Shown here one piece after another: positions 1 to 7,490 of a DNA stretch of 32,219 nucleotides; positions within the stretch are counted from its first letter, which is position 1, and each line of letters starts with the position of its first letter. Both the position numbers and the translations under genes were made by a program. The notes beneath the pieces were generated by a model, which was not told the DNA's origin, made no database searches, and worked only from the letters and a program-made list of their open reading frames with translations. This DNA is from an uncultured Oscillospiraceae bacterium (GTDB taxonomy: Bacteria > Bacillota > Clostridia > Oscillospirales > Acutalibacteraceae): the NCBI GenBank assembly GCA_905211675.1, contig CAJMBP010000009.1, positions 1-32,219 on the forward strand, in the 5' to 3' direction.

Positions 1-1
1 A

Positions 2-292
2 CACCGTATTATTGAAATTGACGGCGATACCGTTACAACCAAGGGCGACGCAAATAACATTGCCGATGCGCCTATTAACAAAAGCCAAATCAAGGGTGTT
101 TTGGTTTATGATATAGCGGGGCTCGGAGCGGTTGTGAATGTTTTGAAACAGCCTGTTTCGGTAATTCTGATTTTGTCGGCGGCATTGCTTTTAACAGAGC
201 TTTCATACCGAAAAGAAAAGAAAAAAGATACCGAAGAGCTTGAAAAAATTAAAGCATTGATTAGCGAACTCAAACAAGACAAAAACCCGTGA
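2..292 (+). CDS. sipW: Signal peptidase I, SipW/ER type (3' end, partial)
   Basis: Only the last 96 residues are present; the gene enters from the left edge in frame from base 2. They open with HRIIEI and continue TKGDANNIADAPI, which matches the conserved C-terminal boxes of type I signal peptidases of the SipW/ER kind (TKGDAN.N..D). After the catalytic domain comes a hydrophobic segment (about residues 51-64, VSVILILSAALLLTEL) and a charged lysine/glutamate tail, the usual C-terminal membrane anchor of SipW proteins. The catalytic Ser/His (or Lys) would lie upstream of the window. Family knowledge: SipW enzymes mature TasA/TapA-like matrix proteins, and the next genes encode proteins of that type, so the three downstream products are its likely substrates (inference). 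A stand-alone start at TTG 101 would discard the conserved boxes and is rejected. Confidence 0.85.
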   Translation, partial: HRIIEIDGDTVTTKGDANNIADAPINKSQIKGVLVYDIAGLGAVVNVLKQPVSVILILSAALLLTELSYRKEKKKDTEELEKIKALISELKQDKNP

Positions 293-309
293 AACGGAGG
301 CGACGGATA

Positions 310-864
310 ATGCATTATAAATCAAAACACAAAAATAGCGATAAATCGTATTATCGAGTTTTGATTTTTCGCATTGCCGCCTTGCTTGCCTGTCTTACGC
401 TGATTACCGCATATATGCTTTCGGGCGCGTATTCAAAGTTTTATTCGGGTGCTTCGGGCGCAGATAACGCAAGGGTAGCCGAATTTTCGCCCGATTTTAC
501 TTCCGCTCAGGTTCTTGATGTCGAAAATGCCACACCCGGATACACTGCCGAAACTGAATTTTCAGTTCAAAATTTTTCGGCTGAAAAGTTGCCCGAAGTG
601 GCAATGAAATACAAAATAATTCTTAAAACTACGGGTAATATTCCGCTAAAGTTTACCGTTTGCAAAAGTGACGGAAGCGGTTCGCAAGATTTTGTTTGTG
701 ACGGAACAAGCGGAAAGCAAGAGTATGTATATTCAAACGATTCGTTTGTTTTCGGTGCTAATTCAAAAGAAACCCAAACCTATAAATTAAAGGCGGTATG
801 GCAAGCCGAAAAAAAACGACGCACGCTTTTCGGGTATGACCGACGCCGTTTGTTTAGAAGTTGA
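310..864 (+). CDS. TasA/camelysin-like SipW-dependent secreted protein, frameshifted near its C-terminus
   Basis: Start ATG 310 follows a GGAGGCG ribosome site; an in-frame GTG at 289 lies upstream of that site and overlaps the signal peptidase stop. Residues about 17-45 form a hydrophobic export signal ending in SGADNARVAEF, very close to the SipW-dependent signal of the TasA/camelysin family. The rest looks like a beta-rich extracellular domain with no anchor. The frame as read ends in an implausibly basic tail (KKRRTLFGYDRRRLFRS). Removing one A from the A8 run at 809-816 gives NDARFSGMTDAVCLEVEF and extends the gene to a TAA at 881-883. That acidic/hydrophobic beta-strand ending fits the family far better. 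The gene is therefore either frameshifted, mis-sequenced, or expressed by slippage. It lies 17 nt after the signal peptidase gene, probably in one operon. Exact function unknown; a fibre or matrix subunit is inferred. Confidence 0.8.
   Translation: MHYKSKHKNSDKSYYRVLIFRIAALLACLTLITAYMLSGAYSKFYSGASGADNARVAEFSPDFTSAQVLDVENATPGYTAETEFSVQNFSAEKLPEVAMKYKIILKTTGNIPLKFTVCKSDGSGSQDFVCDGTSGKQEYVYSNDSFVFGANSKETQTYKLKAVWQAEKKRRTLFGYDRRRLFRS
809..816 (+). other. A8 homopolymer at the frameshift point
   Basis: Eight consecutive A residues sit across codons GAA AAA AAA of the TasA-like gene. With seven A the downstream codons give a family-like C-terminus and a stop at 881-883; with eight the frame stops at 862-864. 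Runs of this length are prone to replication slippage, RNA polymerase slippage and sequencing error; the sequence alone cannot separate these. Confidence 0.75.
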
Positions 865-920
865 ATTTTTACAGATAGATTAAGACTTAATAAATAATTA
901 GGAAAGGAGATTGCTGTTAT

Positions 921-1658
921 ATGAAAAAAAGAAAGGTTATTGCAGTTATCTCCGTTTTACTTGCTGTTGCACTTTTGCTTGTTGTTATACCCTCGGTTGC
1001 AAAATATGTAACAAATAAAAAAAAGCAAAGCGAACTCACTTCGCAAAACTTTTATTTTTCGAGCAATTTTCTAAAATCTGACGAAGAACCGACCTATGAA
1101 ATTTACGGCAATACCGTAACCTTTTCGGTGCGAAATTATATTGACAGTTTAAGAGTAAACGATACCAAAATTGATTTCACCGTTTTGCCAGAGGGCGGCA
1201 CGGTTAATAAGACAAGCGGCAGTCTTACAGAGGCTTTGCCGTCGGCTGATATTACCCTGTCATGTGAATTTGCCGCAAACGAGCTGCAAAAAGTAATACC
1301 CGTTTCGGTTACCGGAACGGGAAAATTCACCCAAACTCTTAAAGCAAAGTTTGTATTTATTAAACCCGACAGTTTGACATATAAGATTGAAGACCAAGAA
1401 ACCCAAGATTATGCCGAGCTTTATATTTATACGGGCAATACGGCTCAAACTGTAGAAATAACTTGGAACAATGCACAACTGTTTATTGACGAAACCAACG
1501 ATTATGTGTTCGGCAAGCTCAATGCCACTAAAGACGCTGTATCGGCAATTGAAATTCCTGCCGACACAACGGTTAAAATAGTATTTTTTAAAAATGATAT
1601 TAGACAAGATTATACCTGCGGTATAACAAAATCAAACGGAACTATTACTATTAACTGA
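921..1658 (+). CDS. Secreted small surface protein with SipW-type leader
   Basis: A 245-residue protein with a good ribosome site (GGAAAGGAG at 901-909). Residues 1-31 are a basic start, a long hydrophobic stretch and then AKYVT, the kind of leader seen on SipW substrates in clostridial surface clusters. The mature part is rich in Thr, Val, Asn and Asp and reads as a beta-sandwich with no cysteines after the leader except one near the end (YTCGI). There is no sortase motif and no second membrane segment. It lies 37 nt after the corrected end of the TasA-like gene and 45 nt before the giant surface protein gene, all on one strand. I do not recognise a named family. Position beside a SipW-type peptidase suggests a secreted matrix or pilus-like minor component (inference). 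Confidence 0.75.
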   Translation: MKKRKVIAVISVLLAVALLLVVIPSVAKYVTNKKKQSELTSQNFYFSSNFLKSDEEPTYEIYGNTVTFSVRNYIDSLRVNDTKIDFTVLPEGGTVNKTSGSLTEALPSADITLSCEFAANELQKVIPVSVTGTGKFTQTLKAKFVFIKPDSLTYKIEDQETQDYAELYIYTGNTAQTVEITWNNAQLFIDETNDYVFGKLNATKDAVSAIEIPADTTVKIVFFKNDIRQDYTCGITKSNGTITIN

Positions 1659-1703
1659 TATTTTATATAATTAAAAATTAATTGAAAGGAGGCACGGCAA
1701 AAA

Positions 1704-4700
1704 ATGAAATTAAAATCGTTTTTAAGATATATTTCTGCCGTTTTATTGCTAAGCCTTCTTTTAAACAGCTATATAATCCCCGTTTCTTCGGAGGAAACCA
1801 TAGTAGTCGGTCAATCTACCATTCACAACGGCGGTTTTGAATACCCGAACCTAAAGGATGTTGATACTAACAACACCGGTTGGAAGAGCATAGCATTTGA
1901 TGATGCCGCTTACGATACAAATCAATTAAGTTGGAAAACAACGGCGACCGATAAAAATCTTGAGTACGCATGGCTCAGAAACACAAGCGCGCTTGCCGAT
2001 ATGTCCCCTCATATGAAACCTACTACCACGCAGGAAATAATAGATGGTGTAGGAGCTTCAAACGGTGTGCAGTTTGCCGAGGTAGTTGCAAATGAATTGA
2101 GCAGTTTATATCAAGTTTTAACTGTAAAATCAGGCGAAAATTACAGTTGGACCATTCACCACCGCGGAAGAATGGGTACCGATACATTGGCTTTTATTAT
2201 TACCGATGAAGACGCTTCGGTAAATTATGTAAAGCCGAGTAAAAACGAGCAGGACCGCTTTCAGCAGATAATAAATTGGCTTAAAAACACCGAGAAAGTC
2301 ACCGCCCCCGCCGCGGGCGACATCGCTGAATATACCGTTTATACCACAAAATTAAAAGATTCAAACACATTTGAAACGGCGTCAGGCAGCTCGTTTTTTT
2401 CAAAAACAAAAGACAGCAAGCATACTGTATGCTTTAAAATATACTTAATGAGTTCAGAAAAAGCGGACTGGAGCGAATATACAAGCGAATATACAGGCAA
2501 GTATTATGCCGATGCAAACAAGAATATTATGTTTGTTTTAACCCCCTTCAGCACTTCATTTAAAAATTCAAGCGGAAACAACGATTTCAGCGGCGGAAAC
2601 TTGATAGATAATATGAGCTTTACCGATAAAAAGGGTCAAAACCTGCTCATAAACGCAGGTTTTGACGATGTTGCAATAACATCGGGGGGTTATAAAACTT
2701 TTCAGTCGGCAAACGCCACTTCGCCCACGGCAGGCATAGGCTGGTGCACAACCGCTACAGATTACGGTGTTGAAGTGGGCAATATTAAAAATGCCGATTC
2801 CTACGATTTAGGGGTAACATTTGAAACCGTAATAAAAAACAAACCCACCATAAGAGAGGGCAATCAATTTGTCGAATTAAACGCTAACCAAGAAAGTTCT
2901 CTGTATCAAATAGTAAGTACCGACCCCGGTAAAATGTACAGGTGGGGTCTGTCGCACCGTGGGCGAAGCGGTGTTGACACCATGGCGCTTATTATAGGCC
3001 CTAATCAAGAGTATGAACCTAAAAAAACCTACTTGACAGCCCGTGACCAGCTTATGCAAATGGTTGACTGGCTTTACAGCCAGACCGATGTTGCACTTGA
3101 TGTTCCGGAAACGGGTTGCAGTAATGAGATTAAGCTATACACCTCTAAATTTAATGACAGCGGCGGATTTGTCTATTCGGGTAACAGCATAAGCTGGCAA
3201 AGTGACGACAACCATACGGAAGAATGGTCTATTTGGATTATTTCTTCACTTAATGATGATTGGCACGATTACGGCGATATTCAAACCGATGCGACTTATA
3301 ATTATAACTATATTGTTCCAAAGGGGCAGGAGAAAACCGTATTTGGCTTTGTTTCGGTTAATGCCGTTAATTCTTCGGGTACAACCAACAAAACCTACGG
3401 CAATATGTTGGATAATATTAATTTTAAAGAATTTTATTATGTGAATGCTGACTTTAACAAAACCCCTACCGAAGAATACGGAAAGGTGTATATCATCCCT
3501 GAGGTTGATGACACCTTTGAACCCGATGACGCCACGATAGACACGGGGTGGGTTTTGGCAGGCAGTAATATCACTGTGTATTACCAACTGGGAGAGAGAG
3601 ATTTTATCGGCGGATACATAAACGGCGTGTTTTATCCTAATGATAATCCTAGTAAAGATCCGAATGCTGAGAATTGTAACTGGAAATTTGATGAAACCAA
3701 ACAGGCATATTACTATACTATTGATGATGTCAATTCTTCAATTACGGTAAGCATAATATATCAGGCAAAAAATGTTATTTACGATTCATGTAATCAGTAT
3801 GAATATCAATATAACGGCAAAGATTCGGGTTATGAGGTTCCGCTGAGCGATAGTTTTACCGAGTACATCTCTCACGCTCCGCAATTCGACGACGGCTGGA
3901 AGTTTATGGGTTGGAAATATATCTTAACCCATGAAGCCGATATAAAAACATATATGTTTGACGCGGTTCACAAGGTTGAGTATTATAAAGAAGTTAACGA
4001 AGAAAACACAAGCAAATTTCTAAAAATTTCAAAGTATTTGTCAGATGGCGTAACCACCCAAACAGTTGTTGACAGAATACCCGAAAGCGATGGTATTACC
4101 TTTTTTGCACAATGGAAATACCGACAAAGGGCTGTTTCAAAAACATTTAATGAAACATCGTCAGCCTATGAGGTGAGTGCCGAAGGCGGAACTGTTGAGG
4201 TTGAACTGTTATATACCGATGACCCAAACCCCGAAAGTGCAACAGTATATAAACTAAGCGAAGAAGGCGCGCCGGTCGGTCAGCAGCTAAACGCCGCTTC
4301 TGGCGATACATATATCGGCGTAACCGCTAAAAACAAAGAAAATTATAAATTTAGCGGTTGGTATGATACGGACGGAAATTTAGTTACAAGAAACCCGTCT
4401 TATTCATATAAGGTAAAAGACGGCGGTGTTACCGAATTATACGCCTATTTTGATCTTAAGGGATTTGATATTACCGTAAACACAAATGTAGTAGGCGATC
4501 CAGAAGACGAAGGCAGGTATTTTGCAATAAACTGCGCATTTGAAAATTTGCGTGCAAACAATATATACTCAATATCGGGTCTGCCGACAAATGTTAATAT
4601 AACTGTAAACGGCGCAACGGTAGTAAACCCCACAAACATTAAAGCCGACGAAAACGGTAAGGCAAATATCACTTTATATATGAAGCACGGTCAATCAGCT

Positions 4701-6062
4701 AAACTTATGAATCTGCCGTCGGGCACGGTTTATTCAGTGACTGCCGACAATTCCACAAAGAGTAGCTTCAGCGTAAGGGGCGAGGCTACGGCAAGAACCT
4801 TGTCTGAATCTGATCCAAAAACCGTAGATTTATACTTTTACAGAGTTAATCAATTTGTGTCGCTTGATGTCGGAAAGCACTATGAGGGCATTTTGTCAAA
4901 ACAAAGCCCTATTGAAATTACCATTACCGAAAAAAGCAGTTATACATTAGATGTTGAAACCAAATATACCCCGTCAATATATACAGGGCTTAATGCTTTT
5001 CTCAACTTTTACAAAACCGACGGAACACCGAAAGCGTTTTTTACAGGCACCGAAATTTTGATGATCGATTTGTCCGACTCAAATCACCCCAAATATTACA
5101 GCTATACTGTTACTGCCGACAATATAACTGCCGTAGATTTGACTCATTTTACCGCCATTGGCTCTACCAATACTAATTTTCAGCTTAAAAAAGGCGGTAT
5201 GTTGACCGAAAAGCTGGTGTTTATTGTTGATTATGCCGGCACATCGGGCGCAAACAGCGGAAAAATTTCGCTTGAATACGGTGATGACGATGATGACTTT
5301 AAAACTGTAAAAGCGCCTGTCAAAAAGGGAGTCATAATAGGCGATGACACCGCCGCGCTTACCGCTGTTGCGGTGGGCAATACCTCAAGCAGCGGGCCGT
5401 TTGTAATTGACATTACCGTAAACGAAAGCTCGCCTGCCGTGAACACCACATACGAAGGATATCAAGACAGTAAATATGCGGTTAAGTTATCGGTTAAGGA
5501 CGGCAGTCTGCCCAACGGCTCGTATGCTGTAGTCGGTGGAAATAAGTATTACAGCAACAACGGCTATATCAAAATATCACCGCTTGAAGCAGACAACTTT
5601 AATGTGAGCGTTTATTCGCCCGTGCCGCTTGAGGGTGTTGATAACAAGATTACATTTGAGGCAACGCTGTTGTCGGCGGTATCGGTTTCGGGCTCGGTTC
5701 CGATTGAAAAAACCGTTACGCCGATAGAATTTAACTGTGTAGATGTTGCAATTGACGCCGATGTTACCGATAAGGTGCTTGAACCTGCCAATATTGCAAG
5801 TTTAGGCGTTACCTTGAAGCATGAGGGAATTGATAAGGTAAAACTGACAGTAACCAAAAAGTCCGACGGCGAAACCGTAATAAGCGACAGCGATAATGTA
5901 AGTGTTACATTGATAAATGGCAAGACAGATTATGTTATTACATTTCCAATCGGTTTTACTGCCAAACGCGGCGAAACCTATATTTTCTCGTTTGTCGGAT
6001 ATTTAGGCAATATTGCGGTTTGCAGTGATAATTGCTGTGTAGTAGGCGGTTATGTCGGCTGA
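1704..6062 (+). CDS. Giant secreted surface protein, 1452 aa, with tandem N-terminal domains
   Basis: ATG 1704 follows GAAAGGAGG. Residues 1-29 are a signal peptide (basic start, LLLSLLLNSYIIPV core, likely cut near VSSEE). Two tandem domains follow, about residues 40-311 and 312-576. Each starts with an N-x-GF motif, contains W(K/C)TTATD and an F-x-E-x-x-AN-x-x-SSLYQ segment leading to HRGR-x-G-x-DT, and ends in a DN-(M/I)-(S/N)-F strand. These resemble carbohydrate-binding-like beta domains of clostridial surface proteins. The middle (about 577-920) has two GW-type elements, WKFMGWKYI and YKFSGWYDTDG, like InlB/Listeria-Bacteroides repeats. The remainder is Ser/Thr/Asp-rich beta repeats with an acidic DDDDDF patch. 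There is no LPXTG, C-terminal membrane helix or S-layer motif, so anchoring is unknown. An adhesin or matrix scaffold is a reasonable guess, not shown. Confidence 0.8.
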   Translation: MKLKSFLRYISAVLLLSLLLNSYIIPVSSEETIVVGQSTIHNGGFEYPNLKDVDTNNTGWKSIAFDDAAYDTNQLSWKTTATDKNLEYAWLRNTSALADMSPHMKPTTTQEIIDGVGASNGVQFAEVVANELSSLYQVLTVKSGENYSWTIHHRGRMGTDTLAFIITDEDASVNYVKPSKNEQDRFQQIINWLKNTEKVTAPAAGDIAEYTVYTTKLKDSNTFETASGSSFFSKTKDSKHTVCFKIYLMSSEKADWSEYTSEYTGKYYADANKNIMFVLTPFSTSFKNSSGNNDFSGGNLIDNMSFTDKKGQNLLINAGFDDVAITSGGYKTFQSANATSPTAGIGWCTTATDYGVEVGNIKNADSYDLGVTFETVIKNKPTIREGNQFVELNANQESSLYQIVSTDPGKMYRWGLSHRGRSGVDTMALIIGPNQEYEPKKTYLTARDQLMQMVDWLYSQTDVALDVPETGCSNEIKLYTSKFNDSGGFVYSGNSISWQSDDNHTEEWSIWIISSLNDDWHDYGDIQTDATYNYNYIVPKGQEKTVFGFVSVNAVNSSGTTNKTYGNMLDNINFKEFYYVNADFNKTPTEEYGKVYIIPEVDDTFEPDDATIDTGWVLAGSNITVYYQLGERDFIGGYINGVFYPNDNPSKDPNAENCNWKFDETKQAYYYTIDDVNSSITVSIIYQAKNVIYDSCNQYEYQYNGKDSGYEVPLSDSFTEYISHAPQFDDGWKFMGWKYILTHEADIKTYMFDAVHKVEYYKEVNEENTSKFLKISKYLSDGVTTQTVVDRIPESDGITFFAQWKYRQRAVSKTFNETSSAYEVSAEGGTVEVELLYTDDPNPESATVYKLSEEGAPVGQQLNAASGDTYIGVTAKNKENYKFSGWYDTDGNLVTRNPSYSYKVKDGGVTELYAYFDLKGFDITVNTNVVGDPEDEGRYFAINCAFENLRANNIYSISGLPTNVNITVNGATVVNPTNIKADENGKANITLYMKHGQSAKLMNLPSGTVYSVTADNSTKSSFSVRGEATARTLSESDPKTVDLYFYRVNQFVSLDVGKHYEGILSKQSPIEITITEKSSYTLDVETKYTPSIYTGLNAFLNFYKTDGTPKAFFTGTEILMIDLSDSNHPKYYSYTVTADNITAVDLTHFTAIGSTNTNFQLKKGGMLTEKLVFIVDYAGTSGANSGKISLEYGDDDDDFKTVKAPVKKGVIIGDDTAALTAVAVGNTSSSGPFVIDITVNESSPAVNTTYEGYQDSKYAVKLSVKDGSLPNGSYAVVGGNKYYSNNGYIKISPLEADNFNVSVYSPVPLEGVDNKITFEATLLSAVSVSGSVPIEKTVTPIEFNCVDVAIDADVTDKVLEPANIASLGVTLKHEGIDKVKLTVTKKSDGETVISDSDNVSVTLINGKTDYVITFPIGFTAKRGETYIFSFVGYLGNIAVCSDNCCVVGGYVG
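1820..3430 (+). repeat. Internal tandem duplication in the giant surface protein
   Basis: Two protein-level copies of roughly 270 residues, about 1820-2637 and 2638-3430. Best conserved blocks are QF-x-E-x-x-AN-x-x-SSLYQ and the HRGR-x-G-x-DT-x-A-x-II block, spaced about 267 residues apart. The DNA copies have diverged strongly, so the duplication is old. Boundaries are approximate. Confidence 0.75.
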
Positions 6063-6088
6063 CAAACAGTTAAAAAATTACAATTTAG

Positions 6089-6128
6089 AATTCTGCCCCT
6101 ACCAAATAAAATCGGGGGCAGAATTTTT
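6089..6128 (+). terminator. Rho-independent terminator after the surface-protein cluster
   Basis: An 11-bp perfect stem, AATTCTGCCCC at 6089-6099 pairing with GGGGCAGAATT at 6115-6125, runs into a T-tract (6124-6128). It begins 27 nt after the surface protein stop and separates that cluster from the pyrimidine promoter. Confidence 0.9.
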
Positions 6129-6161
6129 AGTATGACTATATAAAAAAATCACTTTTTTTCA

Positions 6162-6190
6162 TTGACAAGCATTTAGGCTTATGGTAATAT
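6162..6190 (+). promoter_or_regulatory. Sigma-A promoter of the pyrimidine operon
   Basis: TTGACA (6162-6167) and TAATAT (6185-6190) are separated by 17 bases. The predicted start is near 6197, leaving a leader of only about 48 nt before pyrC. That is too short for a PyrR-type attenuator, and none is seen. Confidence 0.85.
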
Positions 6191-6244
6191 AATAAAGATA
6201 ATTTTTTGTGTTGTCACTGTATAAAACAGAAAGGACGGTTAAAG

Positions 6245-7462
6245 ATGACAAACCGAAAAAAAGTAGATATTTTCAAACCTGATTCTTCGGCATTCTTTAA
6301 TCCGACTGTTGACAAGGCGTCTTTGTTTTCATTTTTACCCGACACCCAAAATAATTATTTAATTTTACCCGGTTTTTGCGATGTGCATGTGCATTTTCGT
6401 GAGCCGGGTTTTTCTTATAAAGAAACAATTTTTTCAGGCAGTCGCGCGGCGGCTCACGGCGGCTATACCGCGGTGTGCACAATGCCCAATTTAAACCCTG
6501 TGCCTGACAGTATGCCTAACCTTCAACAGCAGCTTGACATAATCGAACGCGATTCTGTTATTAACATTTATCCTTACGGTGCAATTACTGTGGGGCAAAG
6601 AGGCGAAAAGCTCTCTGATATGGCGGATATGTCAAATAACTGTATAGCTTTTTCCGATGACGGACGCGGTGTGCAGTCACGCGATTTAATGCGCGAGGCA
6701 ATGCTTACCGCAAAATCACTCGGCAAAATTATTGTTGCACATTGTGAGGATAATTCGCTTCTTCACGGCGGTTATATACATGAAGGCGAATATGCAAAGC
6801 TTAACGGTCACAGAGGCATTTGCTCCGAAAGTGAATGGGGGCCGATAAAACGCGATTTAGAATTAGTCAAAGAGACGGGTTGCGCTTATCATGTGTGCCA
6901 TATTTCTTGCAAAGAAAGTGTTGAGCTGATAAGACAGGCAAAACGAGATGGGCTTAATGTCACATGTGAGACGGCTCCGCATTATTTGATACTTGATGAC
7001 AGCGATTTAAAAGATGACGGAAAATTCAAAATGAATCCGCCTCTGCGCTCAAAAGCAGACAGAATTGCGCTTATTGAGGGTATAAAAGACGGCACCATCG
7101 ATATGATTTCAACCGACCATGCACCGCACAGCGACGCAGAAAAAAGCAGAGGGCTTGAAAAAAGCGCTTTTGGCATTGTCGGAATTGAAACAGCTTTTCA
7201 GCTTATGTACACCTATTTTGTAAAAACAAACATAATTTCATTTGAAAAGCTTGTTGATTTGTTGTCTTTAAATGCGCGAAGGCGTTTTAATATACCGTTT
7301 GATAACGGTGATTACACAGTATGGTGTTTAGATGAAACGGTTACCGTTAATCCGTCAGATTTTGTTTCAAAGGGCAAAGCGACGCCTTTTGAAAATTATC
7401 AACTGTTCGGAAAATGTTACCTTACGGTATGCGGCGGAAAAACGGCGTATAAATACAAATAA
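6245..7462 (+). CDS. pyrC: Dihydroorotase
   Basis: Catalyses reversible cyclisation of N-carbamoyl-L-aspartate to dihydroorotate, third step of UMP synthesis. The 405-residue length and motifs fit the class I amidohydrolase-type enzyme. H48-V-H50 (DVHVHFREPG) is the first metal pair, AHCED and HVCHIS supply the later histidines, and D291 sits in STDHAPHS as the catalytic acid. ATG 6245 is chosen because AAAGGACGG precedes it; the longer TTG-start frame from 6206 begins only about 10 nt from the predicted transcription start. It is first in the operon, 28 nt before carB. Part of the usual SDDG region reads DDGRGVQ, a mild deviation. Zinc ligation by a carboxylated lysine or its replacement cannot be settled by eye. 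Confidence 0.92.
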   Translation: MTNRKKVDIFKPDSSAFFNPTVDKASLFSFLPDTQNNYLILPGFCDVHVHFREPGFSYKETIFSGSRAAAHGGYTAVCTMPNLNPVPDSMPNLQQQLDIIERDSVINIYPYGAITVGQRGEKLSDMADMSNNCIAFSDDGRGVQSRDLMREAMLTAKSLGKIIVAHCEDNSLLHGGYIHEGEYAKLNGHRGICSESEWGPIKRDLELVKETGCAYHVCHISCKESVELIRQAKRDGLNVTCETAPHYLILDDSDLKDDGKFKMNPPLRSKADRIALIEGIKDGTIDMISTDHAPHSDAEKSRGLEKSAFGIVGIETAFQLMYTYFVKTNIISFEKLVDLLSLNARRRFNIPFDNGDYTVWCLDETVTVNPSDFVSKGKATPFENYQLFGKCYLTVCGGKTAYKYK

Positions 7463-7490
7463 AATTATTTACATATTTGGAGGAAATTAA

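Noticed and set aside
289..309. GTG 289 as start of the TasA-like gene
   Set aside because: It overlaps the signal peptidase stop and lies upstream of the GGAGGCG site that serves ATG 310.
5280..5310. Short GATGAC-like repeats in the giant surface gene
   Set aside because: They encode an acidic Asp patch within one reading frame; the run is too short and irregular to be a variable-number repeat.
6206..6244. Longer PyrC start at TTG 6206
   Set aside because: It lies about 10 nt after the predicted transcription start and has no ribosome site; ATG 6245 has AAAGGACGG upstream.
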